From: JAHRAH01 sp051009015
GTDB taxonomy: Bacteria > Pseudomonadota > Gammaproteobacteria > Tethybacterales > Persebacteraceae
Reading direction: 5' to 3'
NCBI GenBank assembly: GCA_051009015.1
Contig: JBPCWZ010000132.1
Coordinates: 1-23,388 of the forward strand
Length of the DNA stretch: 23,388 bases
The notes under the pieces were generated by a model that had not been told where the DNA came from, made no database searches, and saw nothing but the letters and a program-made list of their open reading frames with translations. A program made the translations under genes and the position numbers. This document shows, piece after piece, positions 1 through 7,528 of the stretch. Within the stretch, counting starts at the first letter, position 1. Each line of letters opens with the position of its first letter.

Positions 1-1483
1 ACTTCGCCCACAAATCCGCCATCGTGCCGCTGCCTTTTTTGCCGTTGCATTTGCGGCATAATGCCTGCGTGTTGTCTTCGGTCAATAATCCGCCGCGCGA
101 TTTTGGCTCTATGTGGTCGCACTCAAAAGTATCGCCGCTTGCAGCCCATTTGCCGCAACCGAGACATCTGCCATGTTGCTTTTGCAATGCCATCGCGCAT
201 AACCGCGCCCGCCAATGCTCTCCCCGCTCTGTCTTTTGTTCGCCCGCAATATTGGGCAATGCCGCGGCGTTTTTGATGGATTCCGCCGCGCCCTGTTCAA
301 GTATCAGTTCAATATCCTCGCTGCCTTGCATCAGCAAAGGTTCCGCTTTTTGTTCGTTGCGTTCATCCATTACTTTTTGCAGGCGCAAAGTTGCGGTAAT
401 GGCGGCGGTTTCATTTAAGTCCATACCGATGCGCAATCTGCCGAGTTTTTCGGCAACCGCGCATGCCGTGCCGCTTCCGGCAAAAGGGTCCAGCACAATA
501 TCGCCGGGGTTGCTGCTTGCCAGAATAATCCGCTCCAACAATGCTTCCGGCTTTTGCGTCGGATAGCCGAGTCGCTCTTTTGCCTGTATGGGGGCGACAT
601 TTTCGTCCGTCCAAATATCCGACACCGGCGCGCCCTTGCGTTCTGCAAGGTAATCTTTCAGGCGGTAGCCGTGCGGTGTTTTTTTTATTTTGCCTTCGCG
701 CCACCACTGCTCCAATGTTTCTTTTTTGTAAAGCCACGCGCCGCTAACGCCGCGAAAGTCAAAGGTTTTTCTGTTGGGCGATTTTTGCGAACTGCCTGCT
801 ATTAGCGCGATGGTTTGATATGCCCCTTTGCCGTCATTGTCATCGTTGCGAAACGCGCGCAGTTGTTCTTTGGTATAAGGTGTGTGCGCTTTGTTGAATA
901 CAAACGCGCCCGATTTGGCATAAAACAAAAGGCAGTCGCGCTGGACGCCCCATGTTTTTGCCTGACTTTTTGGGCTGTTGGTGCGCTTCCAGACGATTTC
1001 ATTTTGGAAGTTATCCGCGCCGAAGATGGCGTCCATCAGCAGTTTGACGCCGTGCGACATTACCGGGTTGCAATGGTAATAAATGCTGCCGGTCGGCTTC
1101 AATACCCGTTGCATTTCTATCAATCTTATCGCCATATAAAGAATATACGCCATCGCCGATTCGCCCGATGTCGCCCGCACCGCTTCGGCGACTTCGCGCA
1201 GGGCGTCATATTGTTCTTTTGCGCCGATGCGGTTGAGCCATTCGGGTTTGATATCGCCCATCGTCCATGTGTCCTTAAATGCCACTTCCGCCTGTTCGCG
1301 GTCGTCTTCCACGATGCCGCTCCATTGTTTTTTGGAGTTGAAGGGCGGGTCAAGGTAGATGAGGTCAATGGTTTCGGCGGCGAGTTTTTGCAGCCCTTCC
1401 AGATTGTCGCCGAAAAAAAACAAGCCGGGGCGGATGCCATCCGGCAAAAACCCGCCATCATCATAACCCCCCGCCTTCGCCAT
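1..1483 (-). CDS. Beta-class adenine-specific DNA methyltransferase fused to a C-terminal HNH domain (3' end outside window)
   Basis: Predicted to transfer a methyl group from S-adenosylmethionine to adenine N6 in a specific DNA sequence. Reading leftward, motif IV YLDPPFNSKKQW (DPPF at about residues 45-48) comes first and the SAM-binding motif LDPFAGSGTA (about residues 331-340) follows. The order IV - target recognition - I defines the beta class. After the methylase comes an HNH-like module: a CLGC pair, then CDHIEPKSRGG (Cys at about residue 455), then an Asn and CRKCNG, that is the Cys4 zinc-knuckle plus H-N-H pattern. The start ATG at 1483 keeps motif IV at the usual distance from the N-terminus. 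About 493 residues are visible and no stop occurs before the edge, so the protein is incomplete, though the HNH core looks finished. It is divergent from accA across a 67-bp gap. No separate restriction gene is seen. The fusion could be a self-contained modification/nicking enzyme or an orphan methylase with a DNA-binding HNH; the sequence does not decide. Confidence 0.88.
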   Translation of the reverse strand, partial: MAKAGGYDDGGFLPDGIRPGLFFFGDNLEGLQKLAAETIDLIYLDPPFNSKKQWSGIVEDDREQAEVAFKDTWTMGDIKPEWLNRIGAKEQYDALREVAEAVRATSGESAMAYILYMAIRLIEMQRVLKPTGSIYYHCNPVMSHGVKLLMDAIFGADNFQNEIVWKRTNSPKSQAKTWGVQRDCLLFYAKSGAFVFNKAHTPYTKEQLRAFRNDDNDGKGAYQTIALIAGSSQKSPNRKTFDFRGVSGAWLYKKETLEQWWREGKIKKTPHGYRLKDYLAERKGAPVSDIWTDENVAPIQAKERLGYPTQKPEALLERIILASSNPGDIVLDPFAGSGTACAVAEKLGRLRIGMDLNETAAITATLRLQKVMDERNEQKAEPLLMQGSEDIELILEQGAAESIKNAAALPNIAGEQKTERGEHWRARLCAMALQKQHGRCLGCGKWAASGDTFECDHIEPKSRGGLLTEDNTQALCRKCNGKKGSGTMADLWAK

Positions 1484-1495
1484 AACCGCCCGGCG

Positions 1496-1501
1496 ATTTT
1501 A
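1496..1501 (-). promoter_or_regulatory. Putative -10 box for the methyltransferase gene
   Basis: On the minus strand TAAAAT, preceded by TGC (extended -10 type), lies 12 nt before the methyltransferase ATG. No good -35 is seen. The spacing implies a very short leader. This is an inference from sequence only. Confidence 0.4.
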
Positions 1502-1533
1502 GCACGGCTGCCGCAAAAAGGGCGCGGGCGGGG

Positions 1534-1539
1534 TATAAT
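1534..1539 (+). promoter_or_regulatory. Putative -10 box for accA
   Basis: A perfect TATAAT ends 11 nt before the accA ATG at 1551. A start site about 7 nt downstream of the box leaves only a few bases of leader, and no Shine-Dalgarno sequence is visible between box and start. No convincing -35 hexamer is seen 16-18 nt upstream. Confidence 0.5.
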
Positions 1540-1550
1540 CCCGCATACGG

Positions 1551-2507
1551 ATGACGCAACTGTTGGATTTTGAAAGCGGGCTGGAATCGCTGGAAGCGGA
1601 GATTAAATCGCTGGCGCATTCGGCGGAAGATGCCGACATCGTGCGCAAAATGCGCGCCCTGCGAAAAAAACGCGATGCGATGCTCGCCCGGCTTTACGAC
1701 AATATGAGCGATTGGCAAACTTGCCAGGTCGCCCGTCATCCGGCGCGCCCGCAGGCGCGGGATTATATCGGCGCGTTGTTTGACGGCTTTACCGAGTTGC
1801 GCGGCGACCGCACATACGGCGACGACCCCGCCGTCATCGCCGGTTTGGGCAAACTTAACGACAAGCCGGTCGTCGTCATCGGGCAGCAAAAAGGGCGCGA
1901 TACCGCCGAAAAAATCCGCCGCAACTTCGGCATGTCCAACCCCGAAGGATACCGCAAAGCATTGAGAATGATGGATTTGGCTGACAAGTTTTCGCTGCCG
2001 CTGATAGCGTTTGTGGATACGCCCGGCGCCTACCCGGGCATCGGCGCCGAAGAGCGCGGGCAATCGGGCGCCATCGGGCAATGCCTCTATCGCGCCGCGA
2101 CAATGCGCGCGCCGATGCTGACGGTGATTATCGGCGAAGGCGGCTCGGGCGGGGCGCTGGCATTTGCCGCCGGGGATTATGTCGCTATGTTGCGCTATGC
2201 CGTTTATTCGGTCATATCGCCCGAAGGATGCGCTTCCATTTTGTGGAAGGAAGCCGCCCGCATGAGCGATGCCGCCGAAATGCTGGGCTTGACCGCGCCA
2301 AAACTCAAAAAGCGCCTTTTGATAGACGAAGTGATAAGCGAGCCGCCCGGCGGCGCACACAGGGATGCGCCAGCCGCCATCGCCGCCGTTGGTGCGGCTT
2401 TGGAAAAGGCGCTGGCGACACTGGAACGCCCGCAAACCGATGCATTACTGCAATCGCGCCGCGAGCGGTGGCGCAACTATGGCGTGTATACCGAAACCCG
2501 CGCATGA
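1551..2507 (+). CDS. accA: Acetyl-CoA carboxylase carboxyltransferase subunit alpha
   Basis: Cytoplasmic alpha subunit of the carboxyltransferase half of acetyl-CoA carboxylase. With AccD it moves the carboxyl group from biotinylated AccB to acetyl-CoA, giving malonyl-CoA for fatty-acid synthesis. The 318-residue product matches the usual length of about 319. It starts with the family's helical N-terminus (LDFESGLESLEAEIKSL) and contains the crotonase-fold motifs FVDTPGAYPGIGAEERGQ (residues 154-171) and GEGGSGGALA (195-204), which form the CoA and oxyanion region. The ATG at 1551 gives the canonical N-terminus and follows a TATAAT box closely. It stands directly before nuoF with a 61-bp gap; the two are functionally unrelated and nuoF has its own possible -10 box. 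bioY elsewhere in the window could supply the biotin this enzyme system needs. Identification is secure. Confidence 0.97.
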   Translation: MTQLLDFESGLESLEAEIKSLAHSAEDADIVRKMRALRKKRDAMLARLYDNMSDWQTCQVARHPARPQARDYIGALFDGFTELRGDRTYGDDPAVIAGLGKLNDKPVVVIGQQKGRDTAEKIRRNFGMSNPEGYRKALRMMDLADKFSLPLIAFVDTPGAYPGIGAEERGQSGAIGQCLYRAATMRAPMLTVIIGEGGSGGALAFAAGDYVAMLRYAVYSVISPEGCASILWKEAARMSDAAEMLGLTAPKLKKRLLIDEVISEPPGGAHRDAPAAIAAVGAALEKALATLERPQTDALLQSRRERWRNYGVYTETRA

Positions 2508-2527
2508 CGATGGCGGCGGCGGTGTTG

Positions 2528-2533
2528 TAGAAT
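2528..2533 (+). promoter_or_regulatory. Putative -10 box for nuoF
   Basis: TAGAAT preceded directly by TTG lies 35 nt before the nuoF ATG. The TAGAAT form recurs before rpmH, dapA, the 10451 gene and the gene at 22418. It suggests that nuoF is transcribed on its own rather than from a large nuo operon. Confidence 0.4.
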
Positions 2534-2568
2534 TGCCGCCCGATGATGATGCGCGAGGTTGATGGCTG

Positions 2569-3849
2569 ATGGCTGACGAAGTTATCTTTGCGCCCCTGCG
2601 CGGCGGCAAGGATTTGACCGTGCTGGGCAACTACCGCGATACCGGCGGTTATACCGCGCTGGAAAAAATCCTAACCGACAAAACCCCGCCCGGCGACATC
2701 CTCGCCGCCGTCAAAGAATCCGGCTTGCGCGGGCGCGGCGGTGCGGGCTTTCCGACCGGGCTGAAATGGACTTTTATCCCCCGCGGTTTGCCGACCGATG
2801 TGTATCTGGTTTGCAACAGCGACGAAGGCGAGCCGGGCACTTTTAAGGACCGCGACATTATGCGCAAAAACCCCCATCAGTTGATTGAGGGGATGATTAT
2901 CGCCGCCTATGTAATGGGCGCGACGGCGGGCTACAACTACATCCACGGCGAAATATGGGAGGTTTATGAACTGATGGAGCGCGCCGTGCTTGACGCCGAA
3001 AAGGCGGGTTATCTCGGCGATGATATTCTCGGCAGCGGTTTTTCCTTTCGGCTTTTTAATCACCATGGCTACGGGGCATATATCTGCGGCGAGGAAACCG
3101 CATTGTTGGAATCGCTGGAAGGCAAAAAAGGGCAGCCGCGATTTAAGCCGCCTTTTCCGGCGAGCAATGGTTTGTACGGCAAGCCGACAACCATCAACAA
3201 CGCCGAAACTTTCGCCTGCGTGCCGTTCATCGTCCGCGAGGGCGCGGATGCCTTTGCGGCGATGGGACCCCCCAACAACGGCGGCACAAAGGTCTTTTCC
3301 GTCTCCGGTCATGTCGCCCGCCCGGGCAACTACGAAGTGCCGCTGGGGACGCCTTTTGCCGAGTTGTTGCGGATGGCGGGCGGGATGCGCGGCGGGGCAA
3401 AACTCAAGGCGGTCATTCCCGGCGGTTCTTCGGTGCCGGTTTTGCCGGCGGACATTATTATGCAAACCAATATGGATTATGATTCGCTGGCAAAGGCGGG
3501 CTCAATGCTCGGCGCGGGTTCGGTGATAGTGATGGACGAAAGCGTGTGCATGGTGCGCGCGCTTATGCGCCTGTCGTATTTTTATTACGAAGAATCCTGC
3601 GGTCAATGCACGCCGTGCCGCGAAGGGACGGGATGGCTTTACAAAACCGTGCGGCGCATAGAAAACGGCGAAGGAAGGGAGGAAGATTTGGATTTACTGC
3701 CAAGCGTCAGCGACCGCATAGACGGGCATACGATATGCGCTTTGGGCGCGGCGGCGGCGACTCCGGTGCGCAGTTTCATCAAACACTTCCGCCCCGAGTT
3801 TGAACGCCACATAAACGGCAATCTTTGCACCGGTTCCGCCCGAAATTGA
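2569..3849 (+). CDS. nuoF: NADH-quinone oxidoreductase subunit F (NADH- and FMN-binding)
   Basis: Complex I subunit on the cytoplasmic arm. It binds NADH and FMN and passes electrons to iron-sulfur cluster N3. The 426-residue product has the FMN/NADH-binding motif GRGGAGFPTGLKW (residues 55-67), NSDEGEPGTFKDR (83-95), and the N3 ligands Cys344, Cys347 and Cys350 in ESCGQCTPCREG plus Cys390 in HTICALG. The length is normal. The ATG at 2569 is chosen because the ATG seven bases upstream is out of frame and soon stops; a GAGG at about 2555 can serve as ribosome-binding site. nuoE, its normal upstream neighbour and partner in the NADH dehydrogenase module, is absent: accA is there instead. nuoG lies 1.35 kb downstream, beyond two leftward genes. 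The gene itself looks intact. Confidence 0.97.
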   Translation: MADEVIFAPLRGGKDLTVLGNYRDTGGYTALEKILTDKTPPGDILAAVKESGLRGRGGAGFPTGLKWTFIPRGLPTDVYLVCNSDEGEPGTFKDRDIMRKNPHQLIEGMIIAAYVMGATAGYNYIHGEIWEVYELMERAVLDAEKAGYLGDDILGSGFSFRLFNHHGYGAYICGEETALLESLEGKKGQPRFKPPFPASNGLYGKPTTINNAETFACVPFIVREGADAFAAMGPPNNGGTKVFSVSGHVARPGNYEVPLGTPFAELLRMAGGMRGGAKLKAVIPGGSSVPVLPADIIMQTNMDYDSLAKAGSMLGAGSVIVMDESVCMVRALMRLSYFYYEESCGQCTPCREGTGWLYKTVRRIENGEGREEDLDLLPSVSDRIDGHTICALGAAAATPVRSFIKHFRPEFERHINGNLCTGSARN

Positions 3850-3880
3850 CGGCAAGCATAACTGCCTATTGACAGCCGCC

Positions 3881-4624
3881 TCATTCGTTATCGGGCAAGC
3901 ACAGACGATGGCATGTTTGCAAATTCTCCAAACGCTCTTCGCTGGTCAAGCGCGCATTCGGTTGGTATATGGCATGTGTTTGGTATGGGCGCAACTCCGC
4001 CTGCAGTGTTTTATACACCACGCCCTTTCCAATAACAATAATGCGCTCCGGTTGTGCCGCCGCGACAATATCGCCGATATAGCGACGCCACGATATTTTT
4101 ATCGCTTGCTCCATTGTATCAGTAGCGGGTTTTTTGCCACGGTTATACAACGCCATAATGCTGGCATCAACAAGCCATATCCCGCGCTCGCGCAGGGTTT
4201 CCAACAATCTAATTTTGTTGCCGATGCGTGTGCGGTTGCTGGTTGTTGCTTTTTTGACGGCGGCGGAACTTTCATTGCACGAAATTTCGTTCGCGCAACT
4301 GAAAAGAAGTTCCCAATATTGCCAAGTGCCGGGATTATTTGCGGGCGGTCGCCCCGCTATCAACGAATCTTCGCCGTAGCCGAGGCAATAAACAAACCGC
4401 GCATAGTTTGACGGATAGCCCGGCAAGCCCGTCTCTTCGCGCAACCGGCGGGCGCGGTCGTCGTCATTGGTGAAAACATGCGATTCTGCAAGCAGTATCA
4501 CCTGCACATTGTCGGGGCGCCAATAACGGCGAAACGCTTCCACCAATTTGACGGACGCAAAAGGTTCGGCATCCAGCCCCGTCTTTGCAACCATCTCGTC
4601 ATAGCATTCGCGCAGTTTGTCCAT
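3881..4624 (-). CDS. Unknown cytosolic protein, possible uracil-DNA glycosylase superfamily member
   Basis: 247 residues from ATG 4624, two bases after the stop of the lipoprotein gene read just before it. That start is preferred over an upstream in-frame ATG at 4666, which would overlap the conserved lipoprotein tail, because AGGGGG at about 4638 is well placed. There is no signal peptide or membrane segment. The layout suggests the uracil-DNA glycosylase (UDG) superfamily: a strand followed by an acidic motif, VQVILLAESHVF; a second strand, ERIIVIGKGV, resembling the central strand of UDG-like domains; and HAIYQPNARLTSEE near the end, where the family has a His loop. Canonical GQDPY and HPS motifs are not present, so catalytic activity cannot be claimed. 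It is the second gene of a leftward lipoprotein-led cassette placed between nuoF and nuoG and facing them. Being a real gene is fairly sure; the family is tentative. Confidence 0.7.
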   Translation of the reverse strand: MDKLRECYDEMVAKTGLDAEPFASVKLVEAFRRYWRPDNVQVILLAESHVFTNDDDRARRLREETGLPGYPSNYARFVYCLGYGEDSLIAGRPPANNPGTWQYWELLFSCANEISCNESSAAVKKATTSNRTRIGNKIRLLETLRERGIWLVDASIMALYNRGKKPATDTMEQAIKISWRRYIGDIVAAAQPERIIVIGKGVVYKTLQAELRPYQTHAIYQPNARLTSEERLENLQTCHRLCLPDNE

Positions 4625-4626
4625 TG

Positions 4627-4911
4627 TCAATTGACCCCCTGATTGCAAGCCGCGCCCGCCGGGCATACTTGCTGATACGGCGCGCCTTTTTTCGCGCCAT
4701 CTTCGTCATCGCCGCACATGCTTTTGACGACATCCCGCGCACCGATTCGTGCGGGTTTGTTTACCTCGTTTTTGACGGTGCACGCCTGATATGCCTGCGC
4801 CGTTTTGCAATCAACAATCGGCATTTCTTTGCAAACCGGCGGAATGCCGCCGCAAGCGGTCAGCAAGCCGAAAAGAAAAAGCACCAAAATGGCGCGCAGG
4901 TAGTTGGTCAT
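4627..4911 (-). CDS. Small Cys-containing lipoprotein (cassette lipoprotein 1)
   Basis: 94 residues, unrecognised. The N-terminus is a lipoprotein signal with lipobox LLTAC, so Cys20 would be lipidated and the mature protein of about 75 residues anchored in a membrane. The mature part has several further Cys and ends in PYQQVCPAGAACNQGVN. ATG 4911 follows GAGGAC with good spacing, and an upstream ATG at 4980 is not needed. It is paralogous to the lipoprotein at 15466-15870: the lipobox region and tail are conserved while the middle has diverged. The stop at 4627 is two bases from the start of the UDG-like gene, and the codons for NQGV contain AGGGGG, which can act as that gene's ribosome-binding site. 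Function is unknown; the conserved Cys may form disulfides in the periplasm (inference). Confidence 0.75.
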   Translation of the reverse strand: MTNYLRAILVLFLFGLLTACGGIPPVCKEMPIVDCKTAQAYQACTVKNEVNKPARIGARDVVKSMCGDDEDGAKKGAPYQQVCPAGAACNQGVN

Positions 4912-4941
4912 TGTTTTGTCCTCGTTGTGGATTGTCAATAT

Positions 4942-4956
4942 CCGACATAATGTCGG
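4942..4956. promoter_or_regulatory. Palindrome CCGACAT-A-ATGTCGG upstream of lipoprotein 1
   Basis: A 15-bp palindrome with 7-bp perfect arms, 31 bp before the lipoprotein start. A related imperfect version, CCGACACAATGTCAGG, lies at about 10217 upstream of the outer-membrane-type protein gene. It could be an operator for a dimeric regulator; this rests on shape and position only. Confidence 0.3.
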
Positions 4957-4960
4957 GTCT

Positions 4961-5063
4961 GCTATTCCACCATGCGGCAAAAATTCCGGTTATTTCTCAA
5001 CACGAGTGCCGAGTTTTGTATTACACGGAAACCCGACAAGCGAGTTCCGCATAATGGAATAGC
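4961..5063. repeat. 103-bp element bounded by 17-bp inverted repeats
   Basis: GCTATTCCACCATGCGG (4961-4977) is matched by the reverse complement of 5047-5063 at 15 of 17 positions. The interior holds no gene. ACCCGACA at 5032 also mirrors TGTCGGGT at 4951. It sits between the lipoprotein cassette and nuoG and could be a small non-autonomous mobile element or the scar of the insertion. Confidence 0.4.
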
Positions 5064-5116
5064 GATGACAATATTAGCACAAGATTCGCCAAAAATGCCA
5101 AAGGCGGCAAAGGGGG

Positions 5117-5136
5117 ATTCCCACTTTCGCGGTAAT
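5117..5136. repeat. Degenerate dRS3-like 20-bp palindromic repeat
   Basis: ATTCCC-N8-GGTAAT, one base away from the ATTCCC-N8-GGGAAT form of the repeats at 13746 and 14330. It is followed by GACAAG as in genomic copies of this repeat type. It lies just upstream of the nuoG promoter at the edge of the cassette insertion. Confidence 0.45.
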
Positions 5137-5165
5137 GACAAGTGATATCGCCGCCATTATTGTAG

Positions 5166-5171
5166 TAAAAT
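5166..5171 (+). promoter_or_regulatory. Putative -10 box for nuoG-nuoH
   Basis: TAAAAT lies 26 nt before the nuoG ATG at 5198, with AGGG between as a weak ribosome-binding site. A local promoter is expected because leftward genes separate nuoG from nuoF. Confidence 0.35.
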
Positions 5172-5197
5172 GGCGGTTTTTGCGGAAAAAAGGGCAA

Positions 5198-7528
5198 ATG
5201 GATATCAAACTTCAAATTAATGGCAAGCCGGTGTGCGCCAAAGAGGGCGAGACGGTGATGGAAGCGGCGAGTGCCGCCGGGGTGCATATCCCGCATTTTT
5301 GCTGGCATCCGCAACTTTCCATCGCCGCCAACTGCCGCATGTGTTTGGTGGAAGTGGAAAAATCGCCCAAACCTCTGCCCGCATGCGCGACTCCGGCGGT
5401 TGACGGAATGGTCGTGCATACCGCCTCCCCGGCGGCGAAAAAGGCGCAAAACGGCGTGATGGAGTTTTTGCTTATCAACCATCCGCTGGATTGCCCCATC
5501 TGCGACCAGGGCGGCGAATGCCAACTGCAGGATTTGGCAGTAGGTTATGGCGTGTCGCACTCGCGTTATGCCGAAGAAAAGCGCGTGGTTTTTGAGAAAG
5601 CACTGGGACCGCTGATAGCGACCGACATGACCCGCTGCATTCACTGCACAAGATGCGTGCGCTTTGGCAGGGAGGTTGCCGGAATAATGGAGTTGGGCTT
5701 GATAGGGCGCGGCGAGCATGCCGAGATAATGCCGTTTGTGGAGAAGACGGTGGAATCGGAGTTGTCGGGGAATATGATTGATGTTTGCCCGGTCGGCGCG
5801 CTGACTTCCAAACCCTTCCGCTTTTCCGCCCGCCCGTGGGAGTTGCAAAAAAAGCCGGGCATCGCCGCGCACGATGCATGGGGGAGTAATATTTTGTGGG
5901 AATGCAAAGGCGCGCAGGTCAAGCGGGTAGTGCCGCGTGCCAATGATGACATAAACGAATGCTGGATATCCGACCGCGACCGGTTTTCGTATTTGGCGCT
6001 GGATGCCAAAGACCGCGGCAAAAACCCGATGCATCGCGCCGCCGATGCAAACCGGCTTGTTGATGCGCCGTGGATGCGGGTGCTGGACGATATCGCGGAC
6101 AAATTGAAAAACACCGCCGCCGCCGATATCGGTTTTTTGGCATCGCCGAATGCGACTTTGGAAGAGTTGTTTTTGCTGAAACAAATCGCCCGCGGTTTGG
6201 GTTGCGACAATACCGATTATCGCTTGCGCCGCCGCGATTTTGACGGCGGCAACTTGTCGGCTTTCGGCGCGGACATTGGCGAGTTGCGTACTTATGAACA
6301 TTTGTTTTTGGCGGGTGTGCAGCCGGCGGCGGAGTTGCCGCTTTTGGCGGCGTTGTTGCGAAAACGCCGCCGCCGTTTGTCGCTGTCGTCTTTGGGCGCG
6401 GTGGAATGCGGCTTGCCGGGGCGGCATTTGCTTTTGCGCCCGTCGCAATGGGCGCATAGTTTGGATATGATACTGCGGGCGGCAAACGGCGATGACATTG
6501 GCGATAATGGCGATGATAACAATGCGGCAACGGCGGCGGAAATAGGCAAAACCATCGCCGCCAAAAAAACGGCGATTCTTTTTGGCGGCGGCGCCGAACA
6601 ATCGCCGCATTATTCCGCCTTGCTTGCCCGGGCTGGCGGTTTGGCACAAAGGCACGGCGCAAAACTCGGCATATTATCGGGCGGGGCAAACGGCGCCGGA
6701 GCGGCAAAAGTCGGCTTTATGCCAAATGACAGGGGGTTGAATACCGCGCAGATGTTGCGGGGGAAGTTGCGGGTTTTGGTGTTGTATCAATGCGAACCGG
6801 AAGATTTTGCCGAACAAACTTTATTGAAGCGGGCGCTGGCAAAGGCGGAATATGTCATTGTTATTAACACGCATATCGGCGGGGCGCGATATTATGCGCG
6901 GGCGTTTTTGCCGATGGCGGCGGCGGCGGAAACGGACGGCACTTTTATCAACGGCGAAGGTCGCAAGCAAAGTTTTGCCGCCGCCGTCAAGCCGCCGTTT
7001 GAAGCGCGCGAGGGGTGGAAGATATTGCGGCTGCTCGGCGAAAAACTCGGCATAAAAGGTTTTGACTTTTCCTCCGCCGCCGCTATTAAGCCGGAATTAA
7101 GGGAGGAGGATAATGACCAAGCGGCGGCGGCGGAAGTTGCAAATACCGATGATGCAAATGCGGCGGATGACGAAAGGGATGGCGAAACTTTTGAGTTGGC
7201 AAACTACGCGGCGATATACGATGCCGATGCGCTGACTCGCCGCAGCGAACCTTTGCAAAAAACGGCGGCTGGCAAAAACGCCGCCCGGGCTTTGATGCAT
7301 CCCGTTAGCATGCAAAAGATAAAAGTACAAGACGGCGATGCCGTCCGCTTTTCGGATGGCGAAGGCGGCGCGACTGTGTTGCCGGTTTTTGCCGATTCGC
7401 GCATTGCCGCCGGTGTTGTTGTCGCAAGGGCGGAAGGTTTATTGCAAACGCGCGGGATTATCGCCGAAAGAGCGGAAGAAAAAGCGCCCGCAAGAGCGGA
7501 GAAAAAAGTATCCGCAGGAGTGTCATAA
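5198..7528 (+). CDS. nuoG: NADH-quinone oxidoreductase subunit G
   Basis: Largest peripheral subunit of complex I, carrying electrons from NuoF towards the quinone module. In the 776-residue product the cluster ligands are plain: a [2Fe-2S] site at Cys35, Cys46, Cys49 and Cys63; N5 at His95, Cys99, Cys102 and Cys108 (HPLDCPICDQGGEC); and N4 at Cys147, Cys150, Cys153 and Cys197. A molybdopterin-oxidoreductase-like domain follows. MDIKLQINGK at 5198 gives the standard ferredoxin-like N-terminus; a longer reading from 5135 would run through the promoter. Before the C-terminal domain there is an Ala/Asp/Glu-rich insert (about residues 641-665), and the protein ends in a Lys/Glu/Ala tail; both look like linkers peculiar to this lineage. 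The stop overlaps the nuoH start as TAATG, so the two are translationally coupled. Identification is secure. Confidence 0.96.
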   Translation: MDIKLQINGKPVCAKEGETVMEAASAAGVHIPHFCWHPQLSIAANCRMCLVEVEKSPKPLPACATPAVDGMVVHTASPAAKKAQNGVMEFLLINHPLDCPICDQGGECQLQDLAVGYGVSHSRYAEEKRVVFEKALGPLIATDMTRCIHCTRCVRFGREVAGIMELGLIGRGEHAEIMPFVEKTVESELSGNMIDVCPVGALTSKPFRFSARPWELQKKPGIAAHDAWGSNILWECKGAQVKRVVPRANDDINECWISDRDRFSYLALDAKDRGKNPMHRAADANRLVDAPWMRVLDDIADKLKNTAAADIGFLASPNATLEELFLLKQIARGLGCDNTDYRLRRRDFDGGNLSAFGADIGELRTYEHLFLAGVQPAAELPLLAALLRKRRRRLSLSSLGAVECGLPGRHLLLRPSQWAHSLDMILRAANGDDIGDNGDDNNAATAAEIGKTIAAKKTAILFGGGAEQSPHYSALLARAGGLAQRHGAKLGILSGGANGAGAAKVGFMPNDRGLNTAQMLRGKLRVLVLYQCEPEDFAEQTLLKRALAKAEYVIVINTHIGGARYYARAFLPMAAAAETDGTFINGEGRKQSFAAAVKPPFEAREGWKILRLLGEKLGIKGFDFSSAAAIKPELREEDNDQAAAAEVANTDDANAADDERDGETFELANYAAIYDADALTRRSEPLQKTAAGKNAARALMHPVSMQKIKVQDGDAVRFSDGEGGATVLPVFADSRIAAGVVVARAEGLLQTRGIIAERAEEKAPARAEKKVSAGVS

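Noticed and set aside
1461..2435. Long minus-strand open frame opposite accA (324 codons)
   Set aside because: Antisense of a firmly identified gene; composition is His/Arg/Gln/Ala-rich with no motif, typical of a GC-biased shadow frame.
4625..4666. Longer N-terminus (MPGGRGLQ...) for the UDG-like gene, and the matching MPGGRRLQ... start for the ankyrin gene
   Set aside because: These are the conserved lipoprotein-tail DNA read in another frame; start codons right after or in the lipoprotein stop have better ribosome-binding sites. Their similarity reflects the lipoprotein paralogy, not a shared N-terminal domain.
5021..6655. 544-codon minus-strand open frame opposite nuoG
   Set aside because: It covers the iron-sulfur half of nuoG in antisense and has an Arg/Gln/His-rich low-information sequence, with no start signals.
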